Part shown: piece after piece, positions 34,856-44,534 of the stretch
Layout of the letters: each line of letters opens with the position of its first letter
Position numbering within the stretch: position 1 is the first letter of the stretch
Origin: Turnera subulata
Lineage: Eukaryota > Streptophyta > Magnoliopsida > Malpighiales > Passifloraceae
Reading direction: 5' to 3'
Length of the DNA stretch: 64,000 nt
NCBI GenBank assembly: GCA_028386065.3
Contig: JAKUCV010003316.1
Coordinates: forward strand, 2,504-66,503
Position numbers and translations under genes: made by a program
The notes under the pieces: generated by a model
What the model was told of the DNA's origin: nothing
Database searches by the model: none
Seen by the model: the letters and a program-made list of their open reading frames with translations, nothing else

Positions 34856-35152
34856 CTTTTTGCTCCCGCCCCTCGGCAGCTTGGAACATTTACATTTTTT
34901 TCAACGGATTTTTGTCCATTCCGAGAGCGGATTATATTTATTTTAAAGGTTTTTCATTTGCATTTGATGGCTGATTATATTTACTTTAAAGGTTTTCCTC
35001 AAACTTGCGAGACTAGAGCGAAATGAATTTGGAGAACGAGCATTTCCATTAAAAAAGAAGATAATCAAACCCTTTATGAGCCCCTTTTATTTAGAAAAAA
35101 TTCAATTATACTTGGCGACTTGGATAAATAAATTTATGATGATGGATATGAC

Positions 35153-35272
35153 GGGTGCGATCATACCAGCACTAATGCACCGGATCCAATCAGAACTCCA
35201 AAGTTAAAAGTGCTTGGGCGAGAGTAGTACTAGGATGGGTGACCTCCTGGGAAGTCCTCGTGCTGCACCCCT
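35153..35272 (+). rRNA. 5S rRNA-like copy
   Basis: GTTAAAAGTGC with GGATCCAATCAG; end GCTGCACCCCT. The following spacer lacks the CCTCGGCAACTT block. Confidence 0.85.
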
Positions 35273-35549
35273 TTTTTTGCTCCCGCTACATTTATTTCAA
35301 CGGCTTTTTGTCCAATTCGAGGGCGGATTATATTTATTTTAAAGGTTTTCTTTTTGAATTTGAGGGCGGACTATATCTACTTTAACGATTTTCCTCAAAT
35401 TTGTGAGGCTAGAGCGAAATGAAATTGGAAGAACGAGCTTTTCCATTAAAAAAGAAGATAATCAAACCCTTTATAAGCCTCTTTTATTTAAAAGAAATCC
35501 AATTATACTGGGCGACTTGTATAAATAAATTTATGATGATGGATATGAC

Positions 35550-35669
35550 GGGTGCGATCATACGAGCACTAAGGCACCAGATCCCATCAGAACTCCGAAG
35601 TGAAACGTGCTTGGGCGAGAGTAGTACTAGGATGGGTGACCTCCTAGGAAGTCCTCGTGTCGCACCCCT
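35550..35669 (+). rRNA. 5S rRNA-like copy
   Basis: GTGAAACGTGC with CATACGAGCACTAAGGCACC; end GTCGCACCCCT. Confidence 0.86.
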
Positions 35670-35968
35670 CTTTTTGCTCCCGCTGCTCGGCAACTTGGAA
35701 CGGTTACATTTATTTCAACGGCTTTTTGTCCAATTCGAGGGCGGATTATATTTATTTTAAATGTTTTTTTTTTGAATTTGAGGGCGGACTATATCTACTT
35801 TAATGGTTTTCCTCATATTTCCGAGGCTAGAGCGAAATGAATTTGGAAGAACGAGCTTTTCCATTAAAAAAGAAGATAATCAAACCATTTATGAGCTTGT
35901 TTTTTTTTAGAAGAAATCCAATTATACTGGGAGACTTGGATAAGTAAATTTATGATGATGGATATGAT

Positions 35969-36088
35969 GAGTGCGATCATACTAGCACTAATGCACCGGA
36001 TCCCATCAGAACTCCAAAGTGAAACGTGCTTCGGCGAGAGTAGTACTAGGATGGGTGACCTCCTAGGAAGTCCTCGTGTTGCACCCGT
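35969..36088 (+). rRNA. 5S rRNA-like copy
   Basis: Start GAGTGC. GTGAAACGTGCTTCGG after CTCCAAA; end CACCCGT. Confidence 0.85.
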
Positions 36089-36203
36089 CTTTTTGCTCCC
36101 GCCCCTCAGCAACTTGGAACGGTTACATTTATTACAACGGCTTTTTGTCCAATTCGAGGGCAGATTATATTTATTTTAAAGGTTTTCTTTTTGAATTTGA
36201 GGG

Positions 36204-36208
36204 CGGAC
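36204..36208. repeat. Target-site duplication CGGAC, left
   Basis: Lies just before the copia element in a 5S spacer. The right copy at 41289-41293 reads CAGAC, one transition apart. Confidence 0.8.
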
Positions 36209-36866
36209 TTTAAGTTTCCCTAAGCTATATGACATTCATATACTAAGCACAATATGCAGCGGAAACAAGGAAACTTAACCAAGAACCAAGTGAAGCATGC
36301 ATAAACCGTATAACAAAATTTACATACCTTGTTCGGTTGAGGTCTTTCACCCAACTATAGAACAGAATCAGCTAGAGCCAGACAAAAGACTCGCCCCTCT
36401 ACGGTATCCACACGAACCGTGACCGGCTTGGAATTGTCACACGAATCCAATCCCGAGCTCACCCGAACTGATGTGCTACCAACAAGAAGCGGGTGCTTGT
36501 GTTTGTGGTGTTTTTGTGTTCTTCTTTCTTTCACAAAGAATGAAGAAGCTGAAGGTGAGTGTTTTTCTCAAGGTTCTCAAGACTCAAAACGTTCAGAGAA
36601 CACCAAGAGAGGAAGAGGATGATCAGATCATACACATGCCAAATGAAGACATAGGTTAGTGGAAGTAATGGCCAACCTTGGCCCATCTCCCACTTAATCA
36701 TGTCAAGACATGATAATGCCTCCACTAGACTTTCCAGCACAACACACACCATAATGTCTGATCTCTGGTCAATAATTCACCTAATTATTGTACCAAAACG
36801 ATCCTGGTTCAACCATGGTCCAACCACGGTCCAACCACACCCGGTCCAACCATGGTCCAACCACGG
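36209..36866 (-). repeat. Truncated 3' LTR of the copia element
   Basis: 658 bp matching 40065-40733 closely, in direct orientation. Its outer end has decayed (TTTAAG where the other LTR has TGTAAC). It stops inside the GGTCCAACC-rich minisatellite, where it meets integrase sequence. Confidence 0.9.
36804..36866. repeat. GGTCCAACCATGG minisatellite in copia LTR
   Basis: Short imperfect tandem units of the form GGTCCAACCATGGTCCAACCACGG. The same tract is found at 40665-40735 and, inverted, at 45385-45470 in the solo LTR. Confidence 0.85.
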
Positions 36867-36867
36867 T

Positions 36868-38140
36868 AAATGTAATGAAGTACTGAAAACCACCTCTAGC
36901 TTGTGTAGACATAGGTCCGCATACATCAGTATGTATTAGACCTAGCAAGTCCTAGGCTCTTCACCTTTACCCGTAAAGGAAGCCTTAGTCATTTTGCCTA
37001 ACAAACATGACTCATATGTCTCATATGATTCAAAATCAAATGAGTCTAAAATTCCAACTTTATGGAGTTTAGGAATACGAGTCTCGTTTATATGGGGCAA
37101 ACGACTATGCCAGAGATAGGTTTCACTAGAATCTTGTAATCTAACCTTCTTCGTATTAATGTTATAGATAGGCGTTACTAGGTTTAGAACATACAAACCA
37201 TCGTTTAAAATGTACCATCATAATCAATTTCATTGAAATAAATAGGACAACAATTGTTCTTTATTCTCAATAAAACTTTTCTTGTCCATACAAGACACAG
37301 AAATCAAATTCCTGCTTATGGTAGGTACATAATAGCAATTGTATAGTTCTAAAACCAAAATGCTAGGTAAGAATAGATAGAAAATCCCTACGGCTAATGT
37401 AGCAATTCTTGCTCCAATACGGGGCTTAGGTCTATCTCATCCTTAGCCAATCTCCCACTCTTTCTCAGTTCCTACACATTTCTACAAATGTGAGAACCAC
37501 ATCTGGTATCTAATACCCATGAGGCAGAGGTAGAGATATAACCCTCTATAACAAAATACCTGAAGCGGAAGTCTCACTTCCCTTTTGCTTCTTTACCTCT
37601 TCTAGGTAAACAGGGCAGTTTCGCTTCTAATGGCCTGGTTTGTTAGAACGGAAACAATTTCCTGCCTTTGCAACATCACTCTTGTGTTTCAGCACATGAG
37701 AATAGAAGATGCACATGCACCAAACCTTTTGGTACATTTCTTCTTCTTCTCAAACTTTGCTTTACCCTTTCCTTCTCGAAGGAAACCAAGACCCTCTGGG
37801 CTCTCAATGTATATAAACATCTTGAGCACATGAGGTCTAACGGGTGATGACTTAGCCATCTTACATTGGAACAATGCCTTAGAGGTCTCGTACCTCCCAT
37901 GCCTTACTTGCTCTCCTCAGAGCATTTTCAGGTGTTCGATCATATCGAGCGCCCCCATGTTCTCATGTTGCTTCTGAAGCTCAGAGTCCATGGTAATTAG
38001 CATAAGGCATGTAATATCCAATGCATCATCAACATGCTTCTTATAAGCATCTCATTCTGCCATTAAAAGCATTAGGCGCCGGTTCATTAGGAACAGGCCC
38101 TTCAAGGACATACAAATTTTTCTTGTTTGAAGACTATCCT
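36868..38140 (-). pseudogene. Copia gag, protease and integrase-start relic
   Basis: Reading the minus strand downwards from about 38130, fragments of a UBN2-type gag are recognisable (YVLEGPVP-like start, then TCLMLITMDSELQKQHENMG around 38000). A degenerate zinc knuckle lies at 37666-37609 (KPGH, RNCPVYLEEV). A protease-proximal segment runs at about 37540-37200 (LVLELYNCYYVP), followed by a GAG pre-integrase domain at 37196-36942 with LWHSRLPHINETRI and SYETYESCLLGKMTKASFTGKG. The first part of integrase is still visible with stops to 36868, where it meets LTR sequence. Frames shift often, so it is a dead gene. Confidence 0.85.
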
Positions 38141-38800
38141 AAAAATGTGATGCCACTCTAGGAAACTATTCCTATTCAGCTTGTCCTAGTCAAGGACCAA
38201 TCGCAATAATAAATGCTAGTGTTTTGTGCTGTGGTAATTCTACAACAATGATCAACTCACACAAATAATAGTCATGCATATAAATCATTTAATAAGGAAT
38301 TCTATTAAATGTGCTCCTACTACATAAATCATGACAATTATATAAGTAGGCCAAGATCCATATTTCACTACAACATAAGTCAGCTTTGGCTGATAAACTT
38401 ACATCATAGCTATTTAGGCAGACAACTTTTGTCAATTACATCTCTATGCAACTCTTGGATAGTTGAGTGAACAACACCTTGTCCAAGTCTATCTTATAGA
38501 CATTTCTCAACCCTTGCCCCTAGGTCCTTAATCCTATTATGATAACCTAGTTAAGTCCACACCCACAATAAGCAATCGAGATATTACAATTATCCACTTG
38601 CACCTTCTTAGGATAAACAATGGCACCTTGATTTGGCAAAAACCTACCAATTGTTGATCTTAAGCTTGATGAGTGCTTATCATGGAAGGCAACTAAGAAC
38701 TTAATATTTCATCAATATATGATTCCAGCACATTAAATGCTTGTTCTTGATAAACCATACATTGATGTCATGTAAGTTTGAAAAAAACAAAATACATGAT
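38141..38800 (-). other. Copia leader/gag-upstream sequence, nothing recognised
   Basis: AT-rich sequence between the gag relic and the palindrome array. Both strands were read and no domain, RNA gene or repeat was found. Confidence 0.5.
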
Positions 38801-39763
38801 AACATCGATGTTACCATTTGGAACATCGATGTTGTGACAATCAAATTGTCCCAACTCTTTGGCAGTAGCTCAATAACATCGATGTTGGACATTACAACAT
38901 CGATGTTGTGAGAACTCAAGCTCCAAACAATTTTGGCAGTAGCTCCATAACATCGATGTTGAACTTTCAAACATCGATGTTGTTGAGATTCTGAAAGTTC
39001 AAGATTTTGGCAGTACTCAGTATTTCGGCCATATCCAGAGTTCTAGAGCTCGGATTTGTACAAACTTGGTGTCCCTGGAAAGCTAAGAAGTAGGGCTACA
39101 ACGTTTCTGATCAGGCCAGACACCAATTCGGCCTCCTTCTACCCCGAATTCGCAGTTGAAGTTACTGGGTTCCACAACATTGATGTTGAGCCCTTCAACA
39201 TCGATGTTTGGAGTTTGTGAATCTGCAAAACATCGATGTTGACACTCAAACATCGATGTTGGAGGTTTCCGAATGCATAGAACATCGATGTTGAACATTT
39301 AAACATCGATGTTGTGAGTACTTGAACTCCAAACCATTTGGCAGTAGCTCAAGAACATCGATGTTGAACACTTAAACATCGATGTTTTGAGTACTTGAAA
39401 GTTCAATATCTTGGCAGTAGCATTATAACATCGATGTTTAACATTTAAACATCGATGTTTGGGTTCTGGAACTCAAGAACATCGATGTTGACACTCACAC
39501 ATCGATGTTGTTGGGGCTCTGGAACTCAAACCAATTTGGCCGAGCTCAAATAACATCGATGTTTAACTCTTAAACATCGATGTTTTGAGAATTTTGCATG
39601 AGAACATCGATGTTGGTCACACAACATCGATGTTGTGATGATTCGGCCGAGGCTAAACTTCATCAGAACATCGATGTTTGTCACACAACATCGATGTCAT
39701 GAAGGTTCTGCCAAGGCTAAACTTCATGCAAACATCGATGCTGGTCTCACCAACATCGATGTT
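38801..39763. repeat. Array of 26 palindromic AACATCGATGTT motifs in 13 pairs
   Basis: AACATCGATGTT is its own reverse complement. I count 26 sites, 22 of them perfect; the variants are at 39176, 39498, 39687 and 39731. Pair starts are 38801/38822, 38875/38896, 38949/38970, 39176/39197, 39229/39249, 39281/39302, 39354/39375, 39427/39448, 39478/39498, 39552/39573, 39603/39623, 39667/39687 and 39731/39752, so the spacing within a pair is always 20 or 21. Pairs follow each other at about 52, 64 or 74 bases, except one gap of 227. Each pair can fold as a 12-bp stem with an 8-9-base loop. GGCAGTAGCTC-like text recurs between pairs. It lies in the untranslated leader of the copia element. Confidence 0.93.
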
Positions 39764-40050
39764 ATGGCCTAGCTGTACTAGAACGACAATCGTTCTATAC
39801 ACAAACCGACACTCGATTTTTCCTAGTCGAACTCTTTCGACTTACTGCCAAGAACTCCTTGATTGATATCACATACCAATCAAGTTCATGTTGTCAAAAC
39901 ACTTTTGACACATCCAAGAACAACATATATATCACATATACAATTGAAATCAACATATAATGATCAAGCTACATCACATATAACATATCATATATATATG
40001 CATGAACATATCAACATATGCACATAAATCCGGTTTAGAGCTTCACAAGA
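39764..40050. other. Copia leader between palindrome array and primer site
   Basis: AT-rich, with ATATATCACATATA-like stretches near 39925-40010. No gene was seen on either strand. Confidence 0.5.
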
Positions 40051-40051
40051 G

Positions 40052-40063
40052 GCTCCGCTACCA
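40052..40063 (-). other. Primer-binding site of the copia element
   Basis: The minus strand reads TGGTAGCGGAGC, starting two bases inside the 5' LTR boundary. It is the same 12-mer as at 9189-9200 in the unrelated chromovirus. Confidence 0.7.
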
Positions 40064-40064
40064 C

Positions 40065-41288
40065 TGTAACTTTCCCTAAGCTATATGACATTCATATACC
40101 ATGCACAATATGCAGCGAAAACAAGGAAATTTAACCAAAAACCAAGTGAAGCATGCATAAACCGTATAACAAAATTTACAGACCTTGTTCGGTTGAGGTC
40201 TTTCACCCAACTCTAGAACAGAATCAGCTAGAGCCAGACAAAAGCCTCGCCCCTCTACAGTATCCACACAAACCGTGACTGGCTTGGAATCGTCACACGA
40301 ATCCAATCCCGAGCTTACCCGAACTGATGTGCTAGCAACAAGAAGCGGGTGCTTGTGTTTGTGGTGTTTTTGTGTTCTTCTTTCTTTCACAAAGAATGAA
40401 GAAGCTGAAGGTGAGTGTTTTTCTCAAGGTTCTCAAGACTCAAAACGTTCAGAGAACACCAAGAGAGGAAGAGGATGATCAGATCATACACATGCCAAAT
40501 GAAGACATAGGTTAGTGGAAGTAATGGCCAACCTTGGCCCATCTCCCACTTAATCATGCCAAGACATGATAATGCCTCCACTAGACTTTTCAGCACAACA
40601 CACACCATAATTTCTGATCTCTGGTCAATAATTCACCTAATTATTGTACCAAAACGACCCTGGTTCAACCATGGTCCAACCACGGTCCAACCACACCCGG
40701 TCCAACCATGGTCCAACCATGGTTCAACCACCTGCTCGAATCAACGGTTCTATGTGTGTGACCCTGTAGGCACTTGTAACGTCCGGCAATAATTGTAAAA
40801 TTCTCATTTTACAATTATAAGCAAAGAGCGGCGTCTAGCAACACATCATTGCTACCCGAACGACAAGATCAGTACTGATTCTATATGCCTCGGAACATGT
40901 CATCGTCCTTTCGTCCCATATATGTTGGATACCTTGACGATCTCAGGTCGGAGGACAATACATCTATAAGAACCACTAATGACATACATATAACGTTCCA
41001 TGTAGGGTTCTTATGTGGGTCGGTCCAGTCCACAAGTTCTCCAACTTGTACCCGTATGTAGAATTCATATCACATATGCAATTCTCAACATACGCTAGTC
41101 TTAATTTATTATTACAACCGATCCGTAATAATAATCGACTAGGGACATTTAAGAATAAGAAATATTCTAGGGTTAAAAGTATGTGCAAGCGTTTATCTCA
41201 TAAACGATACTTATTGGAATAACTTTAATGTGTATACATGACTACAACTAATCATCCATGACTGGCTTTTGGGCATATTACACTAACA
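40065..41288 (-). repeat. 5' LTR of the copia element (1224 bp)
   Basis: On the minus strand it runs from TGTTAGTGTAATATGCCC at 41288 to TTACA at 40065. It aligns with the solo LTR at 44535-46063 but lacks a block of about 290 bases present there (about 44920-45210). The minus-strand end region carries a conserved gene-like leader but no credible coding frame. Confidence 0.92.
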
Positions 41289-41293
41289 CAGAC
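41289..41293. repeat. Target-site duplication CAGAC, right
   Basis: Partner of 36204-36208. The interrupted spacer continues as TACATCTACTTTAA. Confidence 0.8.
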
Positions 41294-41471
41294 TACATCT
41301 ACTTTAATGAGTTTCCTCAAATTTGTGAGGCTAGAGCGAAATGAAATTGGAAGAATGAGCTTTTCCATTAGAAAAGAAGATAATCAAACCTTTTATGAGC
41401 CTCTTTTATTTAGAAGAAATCCAATCATACTTGGGGATTTGGATAAATTAATTCATGATGATGGATATGAC

Positions 41472-41591
41472 AGGTGCGATCATTCCAGCACTAATGCACC
41501 GGATCCCATCAGAACTCCGAAGTGAAACGTGCTTCGGCGAGAGTAGTACTAGGATGGGTGACCTCCTGGGAAGTCCTTGTGTTGCACCCTT
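41472..41591 (+). rRNA. 5S rRNA-like copy
   Basis: Start AGGTGC. GTGAAACGTGCTTCGG; end CACCCTT. Same class as 33483 and 34736, across the copia insertion. Confidence 0.86.
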
Positions 41592-41888
41592 TTTTTTGCT
41601 CCCGCCCCTCGGCAACTTGGAACAGTTACATTTTTTTCAACGGATTTTCCTCCAATCCGAGAGCGGATTATATTTATTTTAAAGGTTTTTCTTTTGCATT
41701 TGATGGCGAATTATATTTACTTTAAAGGTTTTCCTCAAACTTGCGAGGCTAGAGCGAAATGAATTTGGAAAACAAGCTTTTCCATTTAAAAAGAAGATAA
41801 TCAAACCCTTTATGAGCCTCTTTTATTTAGAAAAAATCCAATTATACTTGGCGACTTGGATAAATAAATTTATGATGATGGATATGAC

Positions 41889-42008
41889 GGGTGCGATCAT
41901 TCCAGCACTAATGCACCGGATCCCATCACAACTTCAAAGTGAAAGGTGCTTGAGCGAGTGTAGTACTAGGATGGGTGACCTCTTGGGAAGTGCTCGTGTT
42001 GCACCCCT
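41889..42008 (+). rRNA. 5S rRNA-like copy
   Basis: GTGAAAGGTGCTTGAGCGAGTG after CTTCAAA; CTCTTGGGAAGTGCTC. Confidence 0.84.
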
Positions 42009-42306
42009 CTTTCATCTCCCGCCCCTCGCCAACTTGGAACGGTTACATTTATTTCAACGGCTTTTTGTCCAATTGGAGGGCGGATTATATTTATTTTAAA
42101 GGTTTTCATTTTGAATTTGAGGGCGCATTATATCTACTTTAATGGTTTTTCTCATAGTTCTGTGGCTAGAGCGAAATGAATTTGGAAGAATGAACTTGTA
42201 CATTAAAAAAAAAGATAATCAAACCCTTTATGAGCCACGTTTATTTAGAAGAAATCCAATTATACTCGGCGACTTGGATAAATAAATTTTCGATGATGGA
42301 TATAAC

Positions 42307-42390
42307 GGGTGCGATCATACCAGCACTAATGCACCGGATTCCATCAGAACTCCAAAGTTAAATGTGCTTGGGCGAGAGTAGTACTAGGAT
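42307..42390 (+). pseudogene. 5S rRNA copy lacking 3' third
   Basis: 5S positions 1-84 (GTTAAATGTGC). After CTAGGAT it jumps to the leader of the next unit (AAATCCAATTATAC), losing box C, the terminator and most of the spacer. Confidence 0.9.
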
Positions 42391-42445
42391 AAATCCAATT
42401 ATACTTGGCGGCGTGGATAAATAAATTTATGATGATGGATATGAC

Positions 42446-42565
42446 GGGTGCGATCATACCAGCACTAATGCACCGGATCCCATCAAAACTCCGAAGTTTA
42501 ATGTGCGTGGGCGAGAGTAGTACTAGGACTGGTGACCTCCTAAGAAGTCCTCGTGTAGCACCCCT
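42446..42565 (+). rRNA. 5S rRNA-like copy
   Basis: GTTTAATGTGCGTGG, GGACTGGTGACC; end GTAGCACCCCT. It starts only 139 bases after the truncated copy's start. Confidence 0.85.
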
Positions 42566-42842
42566 CTTTTTGCTCCCGCCCCTCGGCAACTTGGAACTGT
42601 TATATTTATTTCTACGGCTTTTTGTGCAATTTGAGGGCGGATTATATTTATTTTAAAGGTTTTTTTTTTGAATTTGAGGGCGGATTATACTTACTTTAAA
42701 GGTTTCCCTCAAATTTGCGAGGCTAGAGCGAAATGAATTTGGAAGAACAAGCTGTTCCATTAAAAAAGAAGATAATCAAATCTTTTATGAGCCTTTTTTA
42801 CTTGGCGACTTGGATAAATAAATTGATGATGATGGATATGAC

Positions 42843-42962
42843 GGGTGCGATCATACCAGTACTAATGCACCGGATCCCATCTGAACTCCTAAGTTTAACG
42901 TGCTTGGGCGAGAGTAGTACTAGGACGGGTGACCTCCTGTGAAGTCCTTGTGTTGCACCCCT
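42843..42962 (+). rRNA. 5S rRNA-like copy
   Basis: GTTTAACGTGC after CTCCTAA; GACGGG; CTCCTGTGAAG. Confidence 0.86.
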
Positions 42963-43259
42963 TTTTTTGCTCCCGCCCCTCGGCAACTTGGAACGGTTAC
43001 ATTTATTTCAACGGCTTTTTGTCCAATTCGAGGGAGAATTATATTTATTTCAAAGCTTTTTTATTTAATTTGAGGGCAGATTATATTTACTTTAAAGGTT
43101 TTCCTTAAATTTGCGAGGCTAGAGCGAAATGAATTTGGAAGAATGAGCTTTTCCACTAAAAAAGAAGATACTCAAACCCTTTATGAGCCTCTTTTATTTT
43201 GAAAAAATCCAATTATACTTGGGGACTTGGATAAATAAATTTATGATGGTGGATATGAC

Positions 43260-43379
43260 GGGTGCGATCATACCAGCACAAATGCACCAGATCCCACCAG
43301 AACTTCAATGTTAAACTTGCTTGGGCGAGAGTAGTACTAGGATGGGTGACCTCTTGGGAAGCCCTCGTGTTACACCCCT
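43260..43379 (+). rRNA. 5S rRNA-like copy
   Basis: GTTAAACTTGC with CACAAATGCACCAGATCCCACC; end TTACACCCC. Confidence 0.85.
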
Positions 43380-43673
43380 TTTTTTGCTCCCGCCCGTCGG
43401 AAACTTGGAACGGTTACAATTATTTCAACGGCTTTTTGTCCAATTCGAGGGCGGATTACATTTATTTTAAATTTTTTTTTCAATTTGAGGCGGATTGTAT
43501 TTACTTTAAAGGTTTTTCTTACATTTGGGAGGCTAGAGTAAAATGAATTTGGAAGAATGAGCTTTTCCAACCAAAAAAATGGTAATCAAATCCTTTATGA
43601 GCCTCTTTTATTTAGAAGAAATCCAATTATACTTGGCGACTTGGATAAATAAATTTATGATGATGGATATGAC

Positions 43674-43793
43674 GGGTGCGGTCATACCAGCACTAATGCA
43701 CCGGATCCCATCAGAACTCTGAAGTTTAACGTGCTTGGGCTAGAGTAGTACTAGGACGGGTGACCGCCTGGGAAGTCCTCGTGTCGCACCCCT
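43674..43793 (+). rRNA. 5S rRNA-like copy
   Basis: GTTTAACGTGCTTGGGCTAGAG; GACCGCCTGGG; end GTCGCACCCCT. Confidence 0.86.
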
Positions 43794-44088
43794 CTTTTTG
43801 CTCCCACCCCTCGGCAACTTGGAACGGTTACATTTATTTCAACGGCTCTTTGTCCAATTCGAGGGCGGATTATATTTATTTCAATTTTTTTTTTGAATTT
43901 GAGGGCGGATTATATTTACTTTAAAGGTTTTCCCCAAATTTGCGAGGCTAGAGCGAAATGAATTTGGAGGAACGAGCTTTTCCACTAAAAAAGAAGACAA
44001 TCAAACCCTTTACGATCCTCTTTTGTTTAGAAGAAGTCCAATTATACTTGGCGACTTGGATTAATAAATTTATGATGATGGATATGAC

Positions 44089-44208
44089 GGGTGCGATCAT
44101 TCCAGCACTAATGCACCGGATCCCATCAGAACTTCGAAATGAAACGTGCTTGGGCGAGTGTAATTCTAGGATGGGTGACCTCCTGGGAAGTCCTTGTGTT
44201 GCGCCCCT
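44089..44208 (+). rRNA. 5S rRNA-like copy
   Basis: AATGAAACGTGC with GAGTGTAATTCTAGG; end TTGCGCCCCT. Confidence 0.85.
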
Positions 44209-44506
44209 TTTTTTGCTCCCGCCCGTCGGCAACTTGGAACGGTTACATTTATTTCAACGGCTTTTTGTTCAATTCGAGGGCAGATTATATTTATTTTAAA
44301 GGTTTTCTTTTTTAATTTTTGGGCAGATTATATCTACTTTAAAGGTTTTCCTGAAATTTGCGAGGCTAGAGCGAAATGAATTTGGAAAAACGTACTTTTC
44401 CAATAAAAAAGAAGATAATCAAACCCTTTATTGGCCTCTTTAAGTTAGAAGAAATCCAATTATACTTGGCGACTTGGATAAATAAATTTATGATGATGGA
44501 TATAAC

Positions 44507-44534
44507 GGGTGCGATCATACCAGCACTAATGCAC
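44507..44534 (+). pseudogene. 5S rRNA copy split by solo LTR, 5' part
   Basis: 5S positions 1-28, intact up to TGCAC. It resumes at 46064. Confidence 0.92.
44530..44534. repeat. Target-site duplication TGCAC, left
   Basis: 5S positions 24-28, identical to 46064-46068. Confidence 0.93.

Larger units (their letters stand above)
17197..36208 (+). repeat. 5S rDNA tandem array, segment 2
   Basis: The 3' half of a split copy plus 45 further 5S-like copies, all on the + strand. Classes alternate irregularly (GTTTAACGTGC, GTGAAACGTGC, GTTAAACATGC, GTTTAACCTGC). Local duplications of two to four units are visible. One unit near 17985 has lost its 5S sequence completely, and several spacers are shortened (about 23085 and 35278). 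Confidence 0.93.
36209..41288 (-). mobile_element. Deleted Ty1/copia retrotransposon, minus strand
   Basis: A 5080-bp element in an array spacer. The minus-strand order is 5' LTR (41288-40065), primer-binding site, a long leader with a palindrome array, relics of gag, protease, GAG pre-integrase and the first part of integrase, then an abrupt join to the 3' half of the 3' LTR. Most of integrase, all RT and RNase H, and the 5' half of the 3' LTR are missing. It is flanked by CGGAC/CAGAC. It can only have moved before the deletion or with proteins supplied by another copy. Confidence 0.92.
41289..44534 (+). repeat. 5S rDNA tandem array, segment 3
   Basis: Nine 5S-like copies between the copia element and the solo LTR. 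One is truncated at 42390, and the last is split by the LTR. Orientation is the same as in the rest of the array. Confidence 0.93.

Noticed and set aside
36419..36752. Short frames of about 70 codons in the copia LTR, repeated at 40275-40608
   Set aside because: Present only because the LTR is duplicated; no domain, and both strands are open.
39083..39298. Minus strand frame with repeated NIDV/TSMF words
   Set aside because: The words come from the palindrome AACATCGATGTT read in different frames; not a protein repeat.
38801..39763. CRISPR-like array
   Set aside because: Plant nuclear context, a self-palindromic 12-mer, pair spacing of 20-21 without unique spacers of even length, and no cas genes.
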